Shown here in pieces: positions 1 through 10,307 of a stretch of DNA of 64,000 nt. The translations under genes were made by a program, and so were the position numbers. A model generated the notes under the pieces. It was not told where the DNA came from and did not search any database. It worked only from the letters and a program-made list of their open reading frames with translations. Origin of the DNA: Anaerocolumna sp. MB42-C2. Its GTDB lineage: Bacteria > Bacillota > Clostridia > Lachnospirales > Lachnospiraceae. Position 1 is the stretch's first letter, and each line of letters starts with the position of its first letter. The stretch spans positions 3,177,501 through 3,241,500 of the forward strand of contig NZ_CP133190.1 of assembly GCF_030913705.1 (NCBI RefSeq). Reading direction: 5' to 3'.

Positions 1-746
1 CAAAGACCGTTATGGGAAAAATGGTTAACGATCCACTTCGTGGTGTTATCTCCAAGGCCCAGTTCAATCAGACGGTGTTTTTCCTTTGCCGCATCAATAA
101 GTCCCATGTGGTTTTTTCCATCTTCTTCACTTTGTGTTGTACAATCTAAGCTTACCAGATCAAAATGTGTTTTATTTGCTTTTAAGTACTCTATCGTCGG
201 TTCCGGAAAGGCACCGGTATCGTGGGCATACAATATAGTTTTACCACTTTGGCTGATTTGGTAAAATAAGCATTCTTCTCTTCTGTCATGAAGCGCAAGA
301 AGAGGCATAACCGTATAATCTTTTACTCTGATTGGACAAAACGGCTTAGCATCATAAAAACAAAACTTCGATTCCGCCATATCAGCATCCAAAACCTCAT
401 TCCATAATTTTTCTTTCACTTTACTGTTTCCGTATATGTGAAAGGTATTAGGGCGGTTATGAGCAAAAGGCTCCCTTAAAAGTTCCAGATCAGCCGGATT
501 AAAATGATCCGAATGGCTGTGTGTCACCAGAAGATGATCTACCCTCTCAAGATTCAGCCCATAAACCAGGCAGTGCATGTTGGTATCCGGCGGCAAATCA
601 ATTAATAAATCATCATTAACCAGGGCTTGTGACCTGGTTCTTATGTTTTTACCTTTCAATTCTCTGGCGGTCTTGCAAAGACTGCAGTTGCAAAATAACC
701 CGGGCCAGCCCTCCCCTGCCGCGGTACCGTAATAAGTTAGTTTCAT
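1..746 (-). CDS. MBL-fold metallohydrolase (partial, 3' end outside window)
   Basis: The minus-strand frame opens at an ATG at 746 behind an AAAGGA ribosome binding site and stays open to the left edge, so the C-terminus is missing. The protein begins MKLTYYGTAAGEGWPGLFC and carries the metallo-beta-lactamase signature THSHSDHF (HxHxDH zinc site) around residues 75-82, with a further conserved His/Asp (LYAHDTGAF) near residue 180. Cys residues near the N-terminus (FCNCSLC) resemble those of PhnP/Lactamase_B_2 phosphodiesterases. The exact substrate is unknown. It follows the GH38-like gene by 43 bp on the same strand and may be its last operon partner. Confident about the fold, not about the reaction. 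Confidence 0.85.
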   Translation of the reverse strand, partial: MKLTYYGTAAGEGWPGLFCNCSLCKTARELKGKNIRTRSQALVNDDLLIDLPPDTNMHCLVYGLNLERVDHLLVTHSHSDHFNPADLELLREPFAHNRPNTFHIYGNSKVKEKLWNEVLDADMAESKFCFYDAKPFCPIRVKDYTVMPLLALHDRREECLFYQISQSGKTILYAHDTGAFPEPTIEYLKANKTHFDLVSLDCTTQSEEDGKNHMGLIDAAKEKHRLIELGLGDNTTKWIVNHFSHNGL

Positions 747-789
747 ATGACGTTCCTTTCTTACTTAATTTAACCGGCATGGAAAACAC

Positions 790-3312
790 TTAATTTCTAG
801 AAAGCAGAAAAGAATAAATGCCGTAAGATTTTACTGTAAAGGTATATTCACCTGTATTTTTTTCTCCGGTTACCCTGTTATACAAATCTATTGGTGTAAT
901 GACGTATCCGTTTAAGACAATCTTTCTGACAGCCTCTTCTCCCATAAGATCTTTTAACCTTATTACAATACCGTCAGCATCTTCTCTTGCATTAATCAAC
1001 TGCATGTGCTCCGGTAATTTTAAATCTTCCGTTGTCAGAGTGTTTCCCGTAATCTCTGCACCCATCTTTAACATTGCTGCTTTTTCTAAATTACATTTTT
1101 CCTTTTCCTGATCGAATCCGTAAAGAATATAACGATAACATAAATCGCCGCCGGTCCATTGGGGAAAATTGGTTCCCCACATATTATTAAATAAGTTGAA
1201 GTAAAGAACAGGGTCATCCGGAGCTTTATATTCTTTTCTAAATTCATAGACTCCAGTACTTCCAATCGCAGTTAAGGGCGAATCCATCGGTATTACACAA
1301 ACTCCGTTATTATCATCGGATGCGGATATGTAATTCTCCAGGCTGTAAAAAACATGATTTGCATTCTCTTCAATGTCCTTTTCGGGATTTAATACTGCAT
1401 TAGGTTTATTTACACGGTACCGGCAGCCCTTCTCAGGTATTGGAATCATAAAAGAACCGGATTCTATAAAGGGAGTCTCCTGTTTATCTTTCAGTCTTAA
1501 AGTTACAAATAATTCATCCCCGGCAGGCGGCAGCGTTATCTCTAGTTTAATCTCTTTTGCATCCCCGAATTCTTCTGCACTTTCGGTATTAATATAATGA
1601 AACACCAGGGTATTCTGCTCAACCGTAAAGAATTGATAAACCGGATAAAAGGTTTTATGATCGCATTCCGGATAGGCTTCTCTTCCGTAATCCTGAATCC
1701 CCCAGGCAGAAAAACGGTATGCATATTCACGCAGAAACTGCGTCACCTCTTCTATTCCGTAACGGTCATATCGGTATGCAAAAACAGATTCGTTTTTTTG
1801 CTGCTTTAACAAAACAGTTTTTAGTTTTTTATCATATACTTCAGATATCTTGCCGGTAATTTCAGAGAATGTAAGGCTATATCTGTGGTTTTCAACCACA
1901 GTGACAGAGCCGTCCTTTTTTATACACAGACCGGCTGAATTCGTAGCATATTTATTAACAGTAATCGGAGCGGTTACAAATGGTCTTAGATTTTTTACAT
2001 AAAATGCCCACTCGCCGTTAATTTTGGTAACAGGAAGTTTCTCGCAGTTCATTTCCAGAGAATACTCTGTAAAATCCTTATCTATATCTTTTGCAATAAC
2101 CCAGCCGGTAAAATCACAACCTCCCGGATTAAAAACCGATAACTGTCCGGACTCCTTGTTCTCTATTAATGATTTAATTTCACCTAACGTTATATTACAA
2201 ATATTCGCCCTGTCTCTTTGTTCCTTCCATGAGGTTTCCATAAACTGATAGTTTTCATTCTCTTTTGCTTTCAGGAAATCACTCTTTTGGTATACCCGTT
2301 CTGGTCCCAGCCAGGTTTTTACATCTGCTCCCCAGGTATGTTCTTCAAAAAGACCGACATTCTCATAATATTGATTCTGAAGCTCAGCAATCTTACTCTT
2401 ATTACCCAAGGAAGAATTCAATAACTGTTTCGCATAAATTGCCTGCAGTCTTTTGTTTCTTTCCCTGTCTTCCCGTATCATACCCACTTCTTTCGGATAA
2501 GAACCGACTCCGTGAATCCAGGTATCACCAAGGTCTTTTGTTATAGTTGGAATTTTACTTAAATCACACTTTGAAAGTTCATAATAAAAAGCATCCATGG
2601 TCCCGCATACTATTTTGGCATCCGGGTATTTACTTCGTACTTTCTCTGCCAGTTTTTCAATAACAGAAGCAGATTGCGGACCACTGTTATCATTGGTTTG
2701 CATCAAAGCCATCCATACCGGATAATCCCAGTCCTTTGGAGGGAACAGAGAAGTTCCGTATCCGCCTTTACTGTACATGGTAAGGAGTTTTTCTCCGCTT
2801 TTCGCCTGCCAGTTAAATAGAAACGGAACCTTGGGAGGAGTTGCAAATTCATTACAGCCTAAATGCAAAAATTTAACACCCGCTCCGCTTAATATTGCCG
2901 GCAGCATAATACTATGCCCCGGAACATCCGTCATTTTTGCCGAAACTACATATGGTTTATGATATGCTTCCGATAATTCTTTTCCAAACCTCAGGGTTTC
3001 TATATATTCCTCCGCGCTGCAAAAATCCGTATGGGAAGTAAATGGTAAGGCGTGCCAAACTATCTGTCCCTGTTCAATTAACCGATCCAGTTCTTTCTTT
3101 AAATCTTCCCTGCACCTCTTTGTAATCACCTTTAGAGGCCAGGACGGCATGGTCCAGACATATTTAAGTGCTCCCATATGTTCCGTAGCATTGCAGGTAG
3201 CAATTACTTCTTCTAACATGGAATTGGAATACTTATCAATTACCTTGGAAGATAAATCCGTAAATCCAATGTCAAAATGAGTTTTAAATACAAGAATAAA
3301 TTTTTTTACCAT
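790..3312 (-). CDS. GH38-like (DUF5054-type) putative glycosidase
   Basis: 840-residue cytoplasmic protein without signal peptide. The N-terminal domain resembles the alpha-mannosidase (GH38) catalytic barrel: FKTHFDIGFTD at residues 9-19 supplies the metal-binding His12/Asp14, MTDVPGHS at 127-134 holds the candidate nucleophile Asp129, and FTSHTDF at 91-97 adds another His/Asp pair. The rest is beta-rich, as in the C-terminal half of GH38 enzymes. The canonical DxFGH motif is altered to DVPGH, so classical alpha-mannosidase activity is uncertain; the closest description I can give is the DUF5054 branch. Its position below an Opp-type transporter and two sugar-type regulators suggests intracellular cleavage of an imported glycoside, which is inference. 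Confidence 0.7.
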   Translation of the reverse strand: MVKKFILVFKTHFDIGFTDLSSKVIDKYSNSMLEEVIATCNATEHMGALKYVWTMPSWPLKVITKRCREDLKKELDRLIEQGQIVWHALPFTSHTDFCSAEEYIETLRFGKELSEAYHKPYVVSAKMTDVPGHSIMLPAILSGAGVKFLHLGCNEFATPPKVPFLFNWQAKSGEKLLTMYSKGGYGTSLFPPKDWDYPVWMALMQTNDNSGPQSASVIEKLAEKVRSKYPDAKIVCGTMDAFYYELSKCDLSKIPTITKDLGDTWIHGVGSYPKEVGMIREDRERNKRLQAIYAKQLLNSSLGNKSKIAELQNQYYENVGLFEEHTWGADVKTWLGPERVYQKSDFLKAKENENYQFMETSWKEQRDRANICNITLGEIKSLIENKESGQLSVFNPGGCDFTGWVIAKDIDKDFTEYSLEMNCEKLPVTKINGEWAFYVKNLRPFVTAPITVNKYATNSAGLCIKKDGSVTVVENHRYSLTFSEITGKISEVYDKKLKTVLLKQQKNESVFAYRYDRYGIEEVTQFLREYAYRFSAWGIQDYGREAYPECDHKTFYPVYQFFTVEQNTLVFHYINTESAEEFGDAKEIKLEITLPPAGDELFVTLRLKDKQETPFIESGSFMIPIPEKGCRYRVNKPNAVLNPEKDIEENANHVFYSLENYISASDDNNGVCVIPMDSPLTAIGSTGVYEFRKEYKAPDDPVLYFNLFNNMWGTNFPQWTGGDLCYRYILYGFDQEKEKCNLEKAAMLKMGAEITGNTLTTEDLKLPEHMQLINAREDADGIVIRLKDLMGEEAVRKIVLNGYVITPIDLYNRVTGEKNTGEYTFTVKSYGIYSFLLSRN

Positions 3313-3351
3313 AGAAACCTCCGTTTTTCTGTTCTTTACTTCTTTTGTCTA

Positions 3352-4008
3352 TTACAGGCCCAAATTTTTTAAGAGTTTATTGACTCTTTCTGGTATGAGC
3401 CGGTACAGTTCTTCCCAGGTTACAATTAAATCTTCTTCATAATTTGCAGGATAAAAAGATAGACTGGGTTCAAAGGAATAATGCTCCCTGATATAACTGC
3501 ATACCTTATAATCTATATAGGAATCTTTCCGGATCATCCCCTTAAACAGGTCCGCTGCCAAAAGGCCGTCAACTCCCGCAAGTATATTACAGACCTCCTT
3601 ATAATCGCTGAATAACCGAAACAGATCTCCTTCCGGAAGAAGAGCATGTTTACCGGGCTGTACATAAACAGGTATATGTGTATCCTCCTCCAATATCTTT
3701 TTATATTGGTAGCAATTCAGGTAAGATCCATGGGCACTTGCCTCACCATTCATAACCTTGCCATCATAATCTACATAAACCCAGAAATGTTCCAAATCAT
3801 ACATGTGCTGGATATCATAATCGTAATAAAGCTGGTATTCCACAACAAAATCCGTTGTTTTATCATCTATCCGGATATCCCGATTAAACGACGGACTTTT
3901 GCCGGAACTGCGAAATAGACTGTAACCGATCTGGTCTATGGTAAATGGTTCGTTTTTGTCAAAATAAAGATGCGGAGCATACTTTAAAGCTATTTCTCTG
4001 TCAGTCAT
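3352..4008 (-). CDS. conserved hypothetical protein
   Basis: 218 residues from the ATG at 4008, chosen because GGAGGAATAG lies just upstream; an in-frame ATG 13 codons earlier lacks a comparable site. The N-terminus reads ALKYAPHLYFDKNEPF, followed by a mainly beta, aromatic-rich protein with no signal peptide or membrane segment. The APxLyFDkxEPF opening recalls Clostridia hypothetical proteins of unknown role; I do not recognise a catalytic motif. It is 39 bp upstream of the GH38-like gene on the same strand, so the two are probably co-transcribed. An 87-bp cluster of palindromes lies just upstream of its start. Confidence 0.6.
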   Translation of the reverse strand: MTDREIALKYAPHLYFDKNEPFTIDQIGYSLFRSSGKSPSFNRDIRIDDKTTDFVVEYQLYYDYDIQHMYDLEHFWVYVDYDGKVMNGEASAHGSYLNCYQYKKILEEDTHIPVYVQPGKHALLPEGDLFRLFSDYKEVCNILAGVDGLLAADLFKGMIRKDSYIDYKVCSYIREHYSFEPSLSFYPANYEEDLIVTWEELYRLIPERVNKLLKNLGL

Positions 4009-4067
4009 TCTATTCCTCCATATATAAATCTTAATAGACAATTGCAAAACTCAAAATCTGCACTTAT

Positions 4068-4154
4068 ATTCCATGCAATTCATACAATTTCAGAGATGTA
4101 TCATACCCCTAGGGGGCAACTGAAGCTATACAATTCATATGAATTGTATGGAAT
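4068..4154. promoter_or_regulatory. palindrome cluster, candidate operator
   Basis: A perfect 22-bp palindrome with half-site ATACAATTCAT occupies 4128-4149. An outer inverted repeat pairs ATTCCATGCAATTC (4068-4081) with GAATTGTATGGAAT (4141-4154), 13 of 14 matching. The cluster lies between the AraC-type regulator gene and the start of the downstream hypothetical/GH38 genes, where an operator would sit. Which protein binds it is inferred; it could also act as a terminator hairpin for the AraC gene. Confidence 0.45.
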
Positions 4155-4184
4155 ATTTAAATAACTATATTGTTTCGAAATCAC

Positions 4185-5105
4185 CTATCCCTCCATCTGT
4201 TTACTAGAGAATTTTCTTTCCAGTTCCGGAGGTGGTAATTGATATGCAAACAACTCCAATTCTATCGGACAGTTCCGGTACTTCGTTGGTGTAAGTCCTG
4301 TAAGCCGTTTAAATTCTTTTGCAAAGTAAAATTGATTGATATATCCAGTAGCTTCTGCAATTTCAGATATGGACTGGCCCGTATCTCTTAGTCTGATACA
4401 GGCTTTCCCGATCCGGTAGTTTATAATGTATTGCTTGGGAGAAATATTTAATGTGTCGTTGAATATCCTGTATAAATGTTTCCGCGTAATACCTAAGCGG
4501 TTCGCCACTTCATCCACTGTTATGTTTCTGGAATAATTTCTTTCAATAAAGTCAACCGCCTTAATTGCAAAATAATCCGAACAGTCACTGTAATCATCCA
4601 GAGGTTTTGTAGGGTTCTTATCCAGGAGGTAAGCAAATATGTCATAGAGGATGGACGCCATCTTACAATACCGGTTTGGCAGTCTATGAGCTTTCATATA
4701 AAGCCGGTTAATATTCTCACCGATGCTGCCGGTATCCCTGTCATCAATTACTGGTCTGTTAACAGTAATATTAGCACGGTTTAAATACTCTTCCACCAGG
4801 TATCCCGAAAATTTAATCCAGGTTACATTTAAAGCATCCTCCCCGATATTTCTTAAATTATAGGCAACATTAGAAAATGCCACATAACCCTGTGAAGCGG
4901 CAAGCTTCACGGTTATATGGTCATTTTCCAGCAACGCAATACCACTGTTAATATAAACGAGGGTAAACATATCCGGATTCATGATCGGAAAATAATCTTC
5001 ACAACTTATATCAAAATTACCACAATGATAGATATTTAAAGTCAGATTCAAATGGGATCTGTCACTGATAAATATATTAGCGTTTTTAATAAACTCTCCA
5101 TTCAT
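4185..5105 (-). CDS. AraC-family transcriptional regulator
   Basis: 306 residues. The N-terminal ~170 residues look like a cupin sensor domain. The C-terminus carries two helix-turn-helix motifs: first NITVDEVANRLGITRKHLYR, then SISEIAEATGYINQFYFAKEF followed by LTGLTPTKYR, the classic AraC end. Such proteins bind a small ligand (often a sugar) and activate nearby genes. It sits between the transporter/HAD genes and the GH38 genes, so it probably controls one or both; the palindrome cluster just downstream at 4068-4154 is a candidate site. The locus also has a GntR/LacI-type regulator, giving two independent controls. Confidence 0.9.
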   Translation of the reverse strand: MNGEFIKNANIFISDRSHLNLTLNIYHCGNFDISCEDYFPIMNPDMFTLVYINSGIALLENDHITVKLAASQGYVAFSNVAYNLRNIGEDALNVTWIKFSGYLVEEYLNRANITVNRPVIDDRDTGSIGENINRLYMKAHRLPNRYCKMASILYDIFAYLLDKNPTKPLDDYSDCSDYFAIKAVDFIERNYSRNITVDEVANRLGITRKHLYRIFNDTLNISPKQYIINYRIGKACIRLRDTGQSISEIAEATGYINQFYFAKEFKRLTGLTPTKYRNCPIELELFAYQLPPPELERKFSSKQMEG

Positions 5106-5235
5106 ATTTCACCTATTGTTTGGGGTTGTTGAATATTCAAAACTATTTGAATTATGCAATATTCCCAATCCTTCCGTTAATACCCTTAACTGATACAACT
5201 GCAATCGCTCCTTAAACATTGCTTCACATTGGATT

Positions 5236-5784
5236 CTAATGCTGTTTTAATATTTTTTTATTATGTACCTGAAGCTCTAACTGTTCAATTAATCCATAAA
5301 GTTCCCGGGGTGAAGAAATGACATAATCCGGTATTTCTTCCTCCGTTTCCGGCTGCATAACATATCGCGGACTGTAACTTAATAAAATAGAAGTAATACC
5401 CATCCTGTTTGCACCAAGAATATCTCTTTTTATATTGTTGCCTATCATGACAATTCTTTCCTTATCATTCTCTTTCAATCCTAAGGATTTCATTGCATGA
5501 TGGAACATAACTTCAGATGGTTTTTCATGCTTTAACTCACCGGAAATAGCTTTTGCCGAAAAACAATAATCCAAACCGTTTTCTCTGTATATGTTATCAA
5601 AGGAAGCTTTTGTCCCATCTGCTACTAATGCTATAGTGTATCCGCTTTCATACAGCTTAGCCAGGGTCTCTCCCGCTCCATCTATTAATTCCGAATGGAT
5701 GACCGTACCGGTTTCATCCCGGACCTCTGTGGATTCGTCTATTAATGTATCGCCGCTGTCAATAAATATAACTAATTCTTTCAT
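5236..5784 (-). CDS. HAD-superfamily hydrolase
   Basis: 182 residues from the ATG at 5784; a TTG seven codons upstream is an alternative. Motif I is FIDSGDTL, with the first Asp as nucleophile but Gly instead of the second motif Asp (DxG-D-T). The conserved Lys lies in KHEKPSEVMF and motif IV in GNNIKRDILGA. The altered motif I leaves phosphatase activity plausible but not certain. It begins 48 bp after the OppF-type ATPase gene and is probably the last gene of the transporter operon, perhaps acting on an imported phosphorylated sugar or a side product. Substrate unknown. Confidence 0.75.
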   Translation of the reverse strand: MKELVIFIDSGDTLIDESTEVRDETGTVIHSELIDGAGETLAKLYESGYTIALVADGTKASFDNIYRENGLDYCFSAKAISGELKHEKPSEVMFHHAMKSLGLKENDKERIVMIGNNIKRDILGANRMGITSILLSYSPRYVMQPETEEEIPDYVISSPRELYGLIEQLELQVHNKKILKQH

Positions 5785-5832
5785 TCTGTTATTAACCCGC
5801 AACAAAAAGTGCTTCTTAAGTAGATAATTAAC

Positions 5833-6822
5833 TTAATGTACGATACCCTGCAAATGTAACTCATTTGCCCGTTGGCACGCCACAAAATGCTCCGGCTCCT
5901 TTTCTATAAATTCAACCTCATCTGTTTTACATTTATCGATGCAATATTTACACCGAGTATGGAAAAAGCATCCCGATGGCGGATTAGCCGGATTCGGTAT
6001 CTCACCCTGAAGAGGAATCCTCTCCATAGCTACTGTCGGGTCAGCTATAGGAACCGCAGATAATAGTGCTTCCGTATAAGGATGGAAAGGGGTTTTAAAC
6101 AAATCCTCTGAAGAAGCATATTCCACCATTTTTCCGAGATACATAACACCAACCTTATCCGATATATGTTCAATAACGGATAAATCATGACTGATAAACA
6201 GGTAAGTCAGGTGGAGCTCCTCCTGTAAATCACGAAGCAGATTAACTACCTGTGCCTGAACGGATACGTCCAGAGCGGACACCGCCTCATCACATACTAT
6301 CAAACGGGGATAAAGTACGAGAGCTCTTGCGATTCCGATTCTCTGTCTTTGTCCGCCGGAAAATGCATGGGGATAACGTTTTAAATAGCTGGGATTTAAT
6401 CCAACCTTTTCCGCTATGGTTTTTACCCTTTCTTCAATTTCTTTCGCAGACATCTTAAAGTTCGCCTTAAGGGGTTCTGATATAATATCATAAACAGTCA
6501 TTCTCGGGTCCAGAGAAGAAAACGGATCCTGAAAGATCATCTGGATCTCTTTTCGAATAGATTTCATGGTTTTTTTATCTATTTTCTGAATATCATATTC
6601 CTGACCGTTCTTTGCAAGATATAACACATCACCTGCGGTTGCCTGAATGGCACGTACGATGCAGCGGCCCAGGGTAGTTTTGCCGCAGCCGGATTCCCCT
6701 ACAATACCCACCGTTTCGCCTCTTTTCACTTCAAAACTTACGTTATTTACAGCTTTTACGTTAACCTTTTTTGAGGAGAATGTTTTGCTCATTTCCTTTA
6801 CTTTTAATATGGTTTCCGGCAT
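5833..6822 (-). CDS. Opp/Dpp-type ABC transporter ATP-binding protein (OppF-like)
   Basis: 329 residues. Walker [12 protein letters not shown] near residue 43, signature [15 protein letters not shown], Walker [13 protein letters not shown] and H-loop FISHDLSV are intact. The C-terminal oligopeptide/dipeptide extension with a Cys cluster ([17 protein letters not shown]) is typical of Opp/Dpp ATPases and may bind Fe-S. RBS GGAGGG precedes the ATG. It pairs with the OppD-like ATPase 13 bp upstream to power uptake through the two permeases. Neighbouring glycosidase and sugar-type regulators make an oligosaccharide as plausible a cargo as a peptide. Confidence 0.93.
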   Translation of the reverse strand: MPETILKVKEMSKTFSSKKVNVKAVNNVSFEVKRGETVGIVGESGCGKTTLGRCIVRAIQATAGDVLYLAKNGQEYDIQKIDKKTMKSIRKEIQMIFQDPFSSLDPRMTVYDIISEPLKANFKMSAKEIEERVKTIAEKVGLNPSYLKRYPHAFSGGQRQRIGIARALVLYPRLIVCDEAVSALDVSVQAQVVNLLRDLQEELHLTYLFISHDLSVIEHISDKVGVMYLGKMVEYASSEDLFKTPFHPYTEALLSAVPIADPTVAMERIPLQGEIPNPANPPSGCFFHTRCKYCIDKCKTDEVEFIEKEPEHFVACQRANELHLQGIVH

Positions 6823-6835
6823 TCTTGGTCCCTCC

Positions 6836-7843
6836 TTATTCCATTTTATCAGGTGTTGTGGCAGGATCTAAATAACAGGCGGCAAAATGACCCTTTTCCA
6901 CTTCCCTTAAACACGGCTCCAGACCGGCACATTTACTTTCATCCCGCAAAGTACATCGCTCATAGAATCCGCAACGGTTACTTAAATTCATGGCAAGAGG
7001 TACAGTTCCCTCTATGGAGAAGAGACGGTTGTGCCCTCCGCCGATTTTATGTACGGACCCTAATAACCCTTTTGTATATGGGTGTAACGGATTCTTAAAG
7101 ATATCATATACCGGTGCCACTTCCACAATTCTTCCAAGATACATAACCGCTACCCGGTCACACATTTTAGCAACCGTTCCCAGATCATGGGTTATATACA
7201 AAATAGCCATTTTATATTCTTGCTGAAGCTGCTTCATTAATTCTAATATCTGTGCCTGAATGGTTACATCCAGTGCTGTGGTAGGTTCATCCGCTATTAA
7301 CAATTTCGGGTTACATACTAATGCCATTGCTATAAGAGCTCTTTGCAGCATACCGCCGGAAAACTCATGGGGATATTGGTTAAACCGTTTTTCTGAATTG
7401 GCGATCCCAACCCGTTTCATAGCTTCTATAGTGATTTCTTTTGCCTGTTTTTTATCTTTTGTTATATGAAGACGTACATTTTCCGAAATTTGGTGGCCGA
7501 TGGTAAACAGGGGCGAAAAAGAACTCATTGGCTCCTGAAAAATCATGGAAATACTTTTGCCCCTGATATTTCGAATCTCTGACCCTCCAAATTTTAATTC
7601 CAGCAGGTTAACGGTTTTTCCGTCAATATTAAAATTAATCTTACCGGTAGTAATGCATTTCTTACCGTTGATTCCCATAATTGCCTTACTGGTTAAACTC
7701 TTGCCGCAGCCGGATTCCCCTACAAGCCCCAGGGTTTCATTTTCGCGTACCTCAAAACCCACCCCACGAACCGGTGTTAAGATTCCCTCATCCAGTTTTA
7801 TCTTTATATTTAGATCCTCAACGAATACCACATTATTATCCAT
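6836..7843 (-). CDS. Opp/Dpp-type ABC transporter ATP-binding protein (OppD-like)
   Basis: 335 residues from the ATG at 7843 (GGGTG upstream); an in-frame ATG 16 codons earlier has no RBS and sits in the upstream gap. Walker [13 protein letters not shown], signature [15 protein letters not shown], Walker [13 protein letters not shown] and H-loop YITHDLGT are all present, and the C-terminus has the Cys-containing Opp extension ([15 protein letters not shown]). It forms a heterodimer with the OppF-like protein encoded next. The gap to the upstream permease gene is 118 bp and shows no obvious terminator. Confidence 0.92.
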   Translation of the reverse strand: MDNNVVFVEDLNIKIKLDEGILTPVRGVGFEVRENETLGLVGESGCGKSLTSKAIMGINGKKCITTGKINFNIDGKTVNLLELKFGGSEIRNIRGKSISMIFQEPMSSFSPLFTIGHQISENVRLHITKDKKQAKEITIEAMKRVGIANSEKRFNQYPHEFSGGMLQRALIAMALVCNPKLLIADEPTTALDVTIQAQILELMKQLQQEYKMAILYITHDLGTVAKMCDRVAVMYLGRIVEVAPVYDIFKNPLHPYTKGLLGSVHKIGGGHNRLFSIEGTVPLAMNLSNRCGFYERCTLRDESKCAGLEPCLREVEKGHFAACYLDPATTPDKME

Positions 7844-7961
7844 AATACACCCATTGTATAACACATCTGCCGGCAGATGTGTTACTGCCATATATAAAAA
7901 GCGCGAAAGAATATATATGGCATACCTTTCTCTAATTAAACTTTATCACGCTAGCTCCCAC

Positions 7962-9155
7962 TTACTTATATGGATCTGCTGCGTCACGCAGACCGTCACC
8001 TAAAAAGTTAAATGCTAAAACCGCAACCACAACATATAAAACCGGTATGAGTTTCCAGGGACAGTTCGCAATATTGCTGACACTCTGGCATTCCTGAAGC
8101 AAAACACCCCAGCTGGTAGCCGGAGAACGCATTCCTAACCCTAAGAAACTCATTGAGGTTTCTCCCAGAATCATCCCAGGTATGCCTAATGTCAGGCTTA
8201 CGATCAAATAACTCATAAAACCCGGTACCAGGTGTTTTATAATTATTTTAAAGTCAGAAACACCCGCTAATTTCGCTGCCATAACATAATCTTCTTTTTT
8301 AAGGGACAAAAATTTGCTTCGAACCGTTCTTGCCAGACTGGGCCAGGCAAGCAGTGACATAATTACTGTAATAAAGATGTAAACCTTTGTTACGGAGATT
8401 CCCGGAGGAATCGCTGCCGATAACGCCATCCACAGCGGAAGGGTAGGAAACGAACAGATTACTTCAATAATTCTTTGCACAACGATATCTACAGCTCCGC
8501 CATAGTAACCGGATAAACCACCGATAATGATGGCCAGTATAAAAGACAGCATTGTACCGATTAATGGCACCGTCAGAGAAATCTGGCTGCCTATTAGTAT
8601 TCTGGAAAAGACGTCACGCCCTAATTTATCTGCACCAAATACCATAAGTGTTACCGGATCCTTGCCGGCAGGAAGTTTTGTATTATCAATGCCAAATAAA
8701 TGACGGTTTGCCTTTATAAATCCAAGGAATTTATAAGGGGTCCCTTTTATAAAAAATTTCACCGGATAAATCTGCTCTTTATTTTCAACAAATGTTTTAT
8801 TCTGAAATTTATCAAAAATAATATCATAATGATAAACATAAGGTCCCACAAAATTGCCGTTATGTACAAAATGCAGTTTACTTGGCGGAGCATTGGAATA
8901 CGTGGCAGAATAATCTTCCAGACCCTGTGGGGCAATAAAATTAGCAAAGATAGCTCCCATATATAAAATAAATAATAAGATAAAGCTGATTACCGCAAGT
9001 TTATGCCGGACCAGTTTTCTCATCATTAACTGCCATTGAGAGGACATATAATATTTTTCCTGCTTTGCTCTTCTTTTTTCCAGCTTTTTAAGTTCTTTTT
9101 CTTCGAAAGAAGTCTTATTCAGAGCCAAGCGGATTGATTCTTTTTCCTGCTTCAT
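7962..9155 (-). CDS. Opp-type ABC transporter permease (OppC-like) with large extracytoplasmic insertion
   Basis: 397 residues, longer than the usual ~300 for OppC. A charged N-terminal tail (residues 1-45) leads to TM1 (AVISFILLFILYMGAIFANF). Then comes an insertion of about 95 residues before the core permease with the EAA-type loop (EDYVMAAKLAGVSDFKIIIKH), and the protein ends LGDGLRDAADPYK, the family hallmark. The insertion should lie outside the membrane and may contact the large solute-binding protein. The start codon overlaps the OppB stop by 4 bp, indicating translational coupling. Confidence 0.92.
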   Translation of the reverse strand: MKQEKESIRLALNKTSFEEKELKKLEKRRAKQEKYYMSSQWQLMMRKLVRHKLAVISFILLFILYMGAIFANFIAPQGLEDYSATYSNAPPSKLHFVHNGNFVGPYVYHYDIIFDKFQNKTFVENKEQIYPVKFFIKGTPYKFLGFIKANRHLFGIDNTKLPAGKDPVTLMVFGADKLGRDVFSRILIGSQISLTVPLIGTMLSFILAIIIGGLSGYYGGAVDIVVQRIIEVICSFPTLPLWMALSAAIPPGISVTKVYIFITVIMSLLAWPSLARTVRSKFLSLKKEDYVMAAKLAGVSDFKIIIKHLVPGFMSYLIVSLTLGIPGMILGETSMSFLGLGMRSPATSWGVLLQECQSVSNIANCPWKLIPVLYVVVAVLAFNFLGDGLRDAADPYK

Positions 9156-10150
9156 TGTTTACTCTCCTCCAGATATTTAATCCTTGGATCCAAGACTGCA
9201 AGCAGCAAGTCAGAAATCAGCGTACCTATAACAACCAATATGGCTGAAATCAACAGCATACCCCCGGATAAATAGACATCCTGGGACTGCAGTGCTTTTA
9301 ATAATATCGGTCCTTGCGTAGGAAGCATCAGTACGATCGCTGTAATAGTTGAGCCATTAAATATTCCTGAAATCATGGGACCCAATCCGCTGACTACCGG
9401 ATTTAATACGGCGCGCATTTCATATTTGTAAGTCAGTGTTTTTTCACTTACTCCTTTTGCCCTGGTACATAATACATAAGGAGACTCCTGCTCGTCTAGC
9501 ATCTGGGCTCTGATGCTCCTGATCAGTCCGCAGGTTCCGGACATACTGATAACAATGACAGGAATAATTAACTTGGATAAGAACTCCCGGAAAGAATCCC
9601 AGGAATGGATACCTCCTTCCGGAAATAAACCCATTAAGGGCTTACCGGTTATTTTAAATGAGATATACATTAAGACGATTGCCAATAAAAAGCTTGGCAC
9701 CGCCATTCCAATAAACCCGATAAAAGTAAATAAATAATCGCTGATCTGATACTGGTGTTTCGCCGCATGAATAGCAATGGGAATCGCAACCAGATAGGTA
9801 ACTACTAAAGTTATAATGGATATCATTAACGTAGCGCCCAGTGTTTCACCGATTTTAACTAATACATCCTGTTTATAATAATAGGAAACACCCCAGTCGC
9901 CTGTGGCAATCCCTTTTAACCAGCGCCCATATTGCATTAAAAATGGCTGGTTTGTATGATACATTTCCTTTAAATTCGCTACATCCGCCTGGGTGACCGT
10001 CTCTCCCTGTGCTATCATACCATTTACGATATTATCAACAAAATCACCGGGCGGAAGTTGGATTACAAAAAATACTACGAAAGTTATCATTAATAAGGTG
10101 AAAAAGGCTAATATTAACCTCTTTATTATATATTTCAGTTTGTCATTCAT
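9152..10150 (-). CDS. Opp-type ABC transporter permease (OppB-like)
   Basis: 332 residues with six predicted membrane helices. The N-terminal KRLILAFFTLLMITFVVFF and the central EAA motif (LCTRAKGVSEKTLTYKYEMR) are typical of OppB/DppB, and the C-terminus LLLAVLDPRIKY matches the family. RBS GGAGAG lies upstream of the ATG at 10150. It forms the channel with the OppC-like protein. The 157-bp gap to the solute-binding protein gene contains no gene; it may hold an mRNA processing or attenuation site, but I see no clear terminator. Confidence 0.92.
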   Translation of the reverse strand: MNDKLKYIIKRLILAFFTLLMITFVVFFVIQLPPGDFVDNIVNGMIAQGETVTQADVANLKEMYHTNQPFLMQYGRWLKGIATGDWGVSYYYKQDVLVKIGETLGATLMISIITLVVTYLVAIPIAIHAAKHQYQISDYLFTFIGFIGMAVPSFLLAIVLMYISFKITGKPLMGLFPEGGIHSWDSFREFLSKLIIPVIVISMSGTCGLIRSIRAQMLDEQESPYVLCTRAKGVSEKTLTYKYEMRAVLNPVVSGLGPMISGIFNGSTITAIVLMLPTQGPILLKALQSQDVYLSGGMLLISAILVVIGTLISDLLLAVLDPRIKYLEESKQ

Positions 10151-10307
10151 TTCGCACCACTCTCCTACCCTTCTGCCTTAAGTTAAAACTATTAGCGGCT
10201 GCCCCAAAAGCATAGTTTCAAAACCTTGACCGGAATATAGTTTGTTTTCTAAATTGCGCCAGTCGAGGGATTGAGCAGCTACAGCAGCCACTAATATATC
10301 AGCTATA

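Noticed and set aside
4105..4116. CCCCTAGGGGG palindrome as terminator
   Set aside because: Too short a stem without a U-run on either strand.
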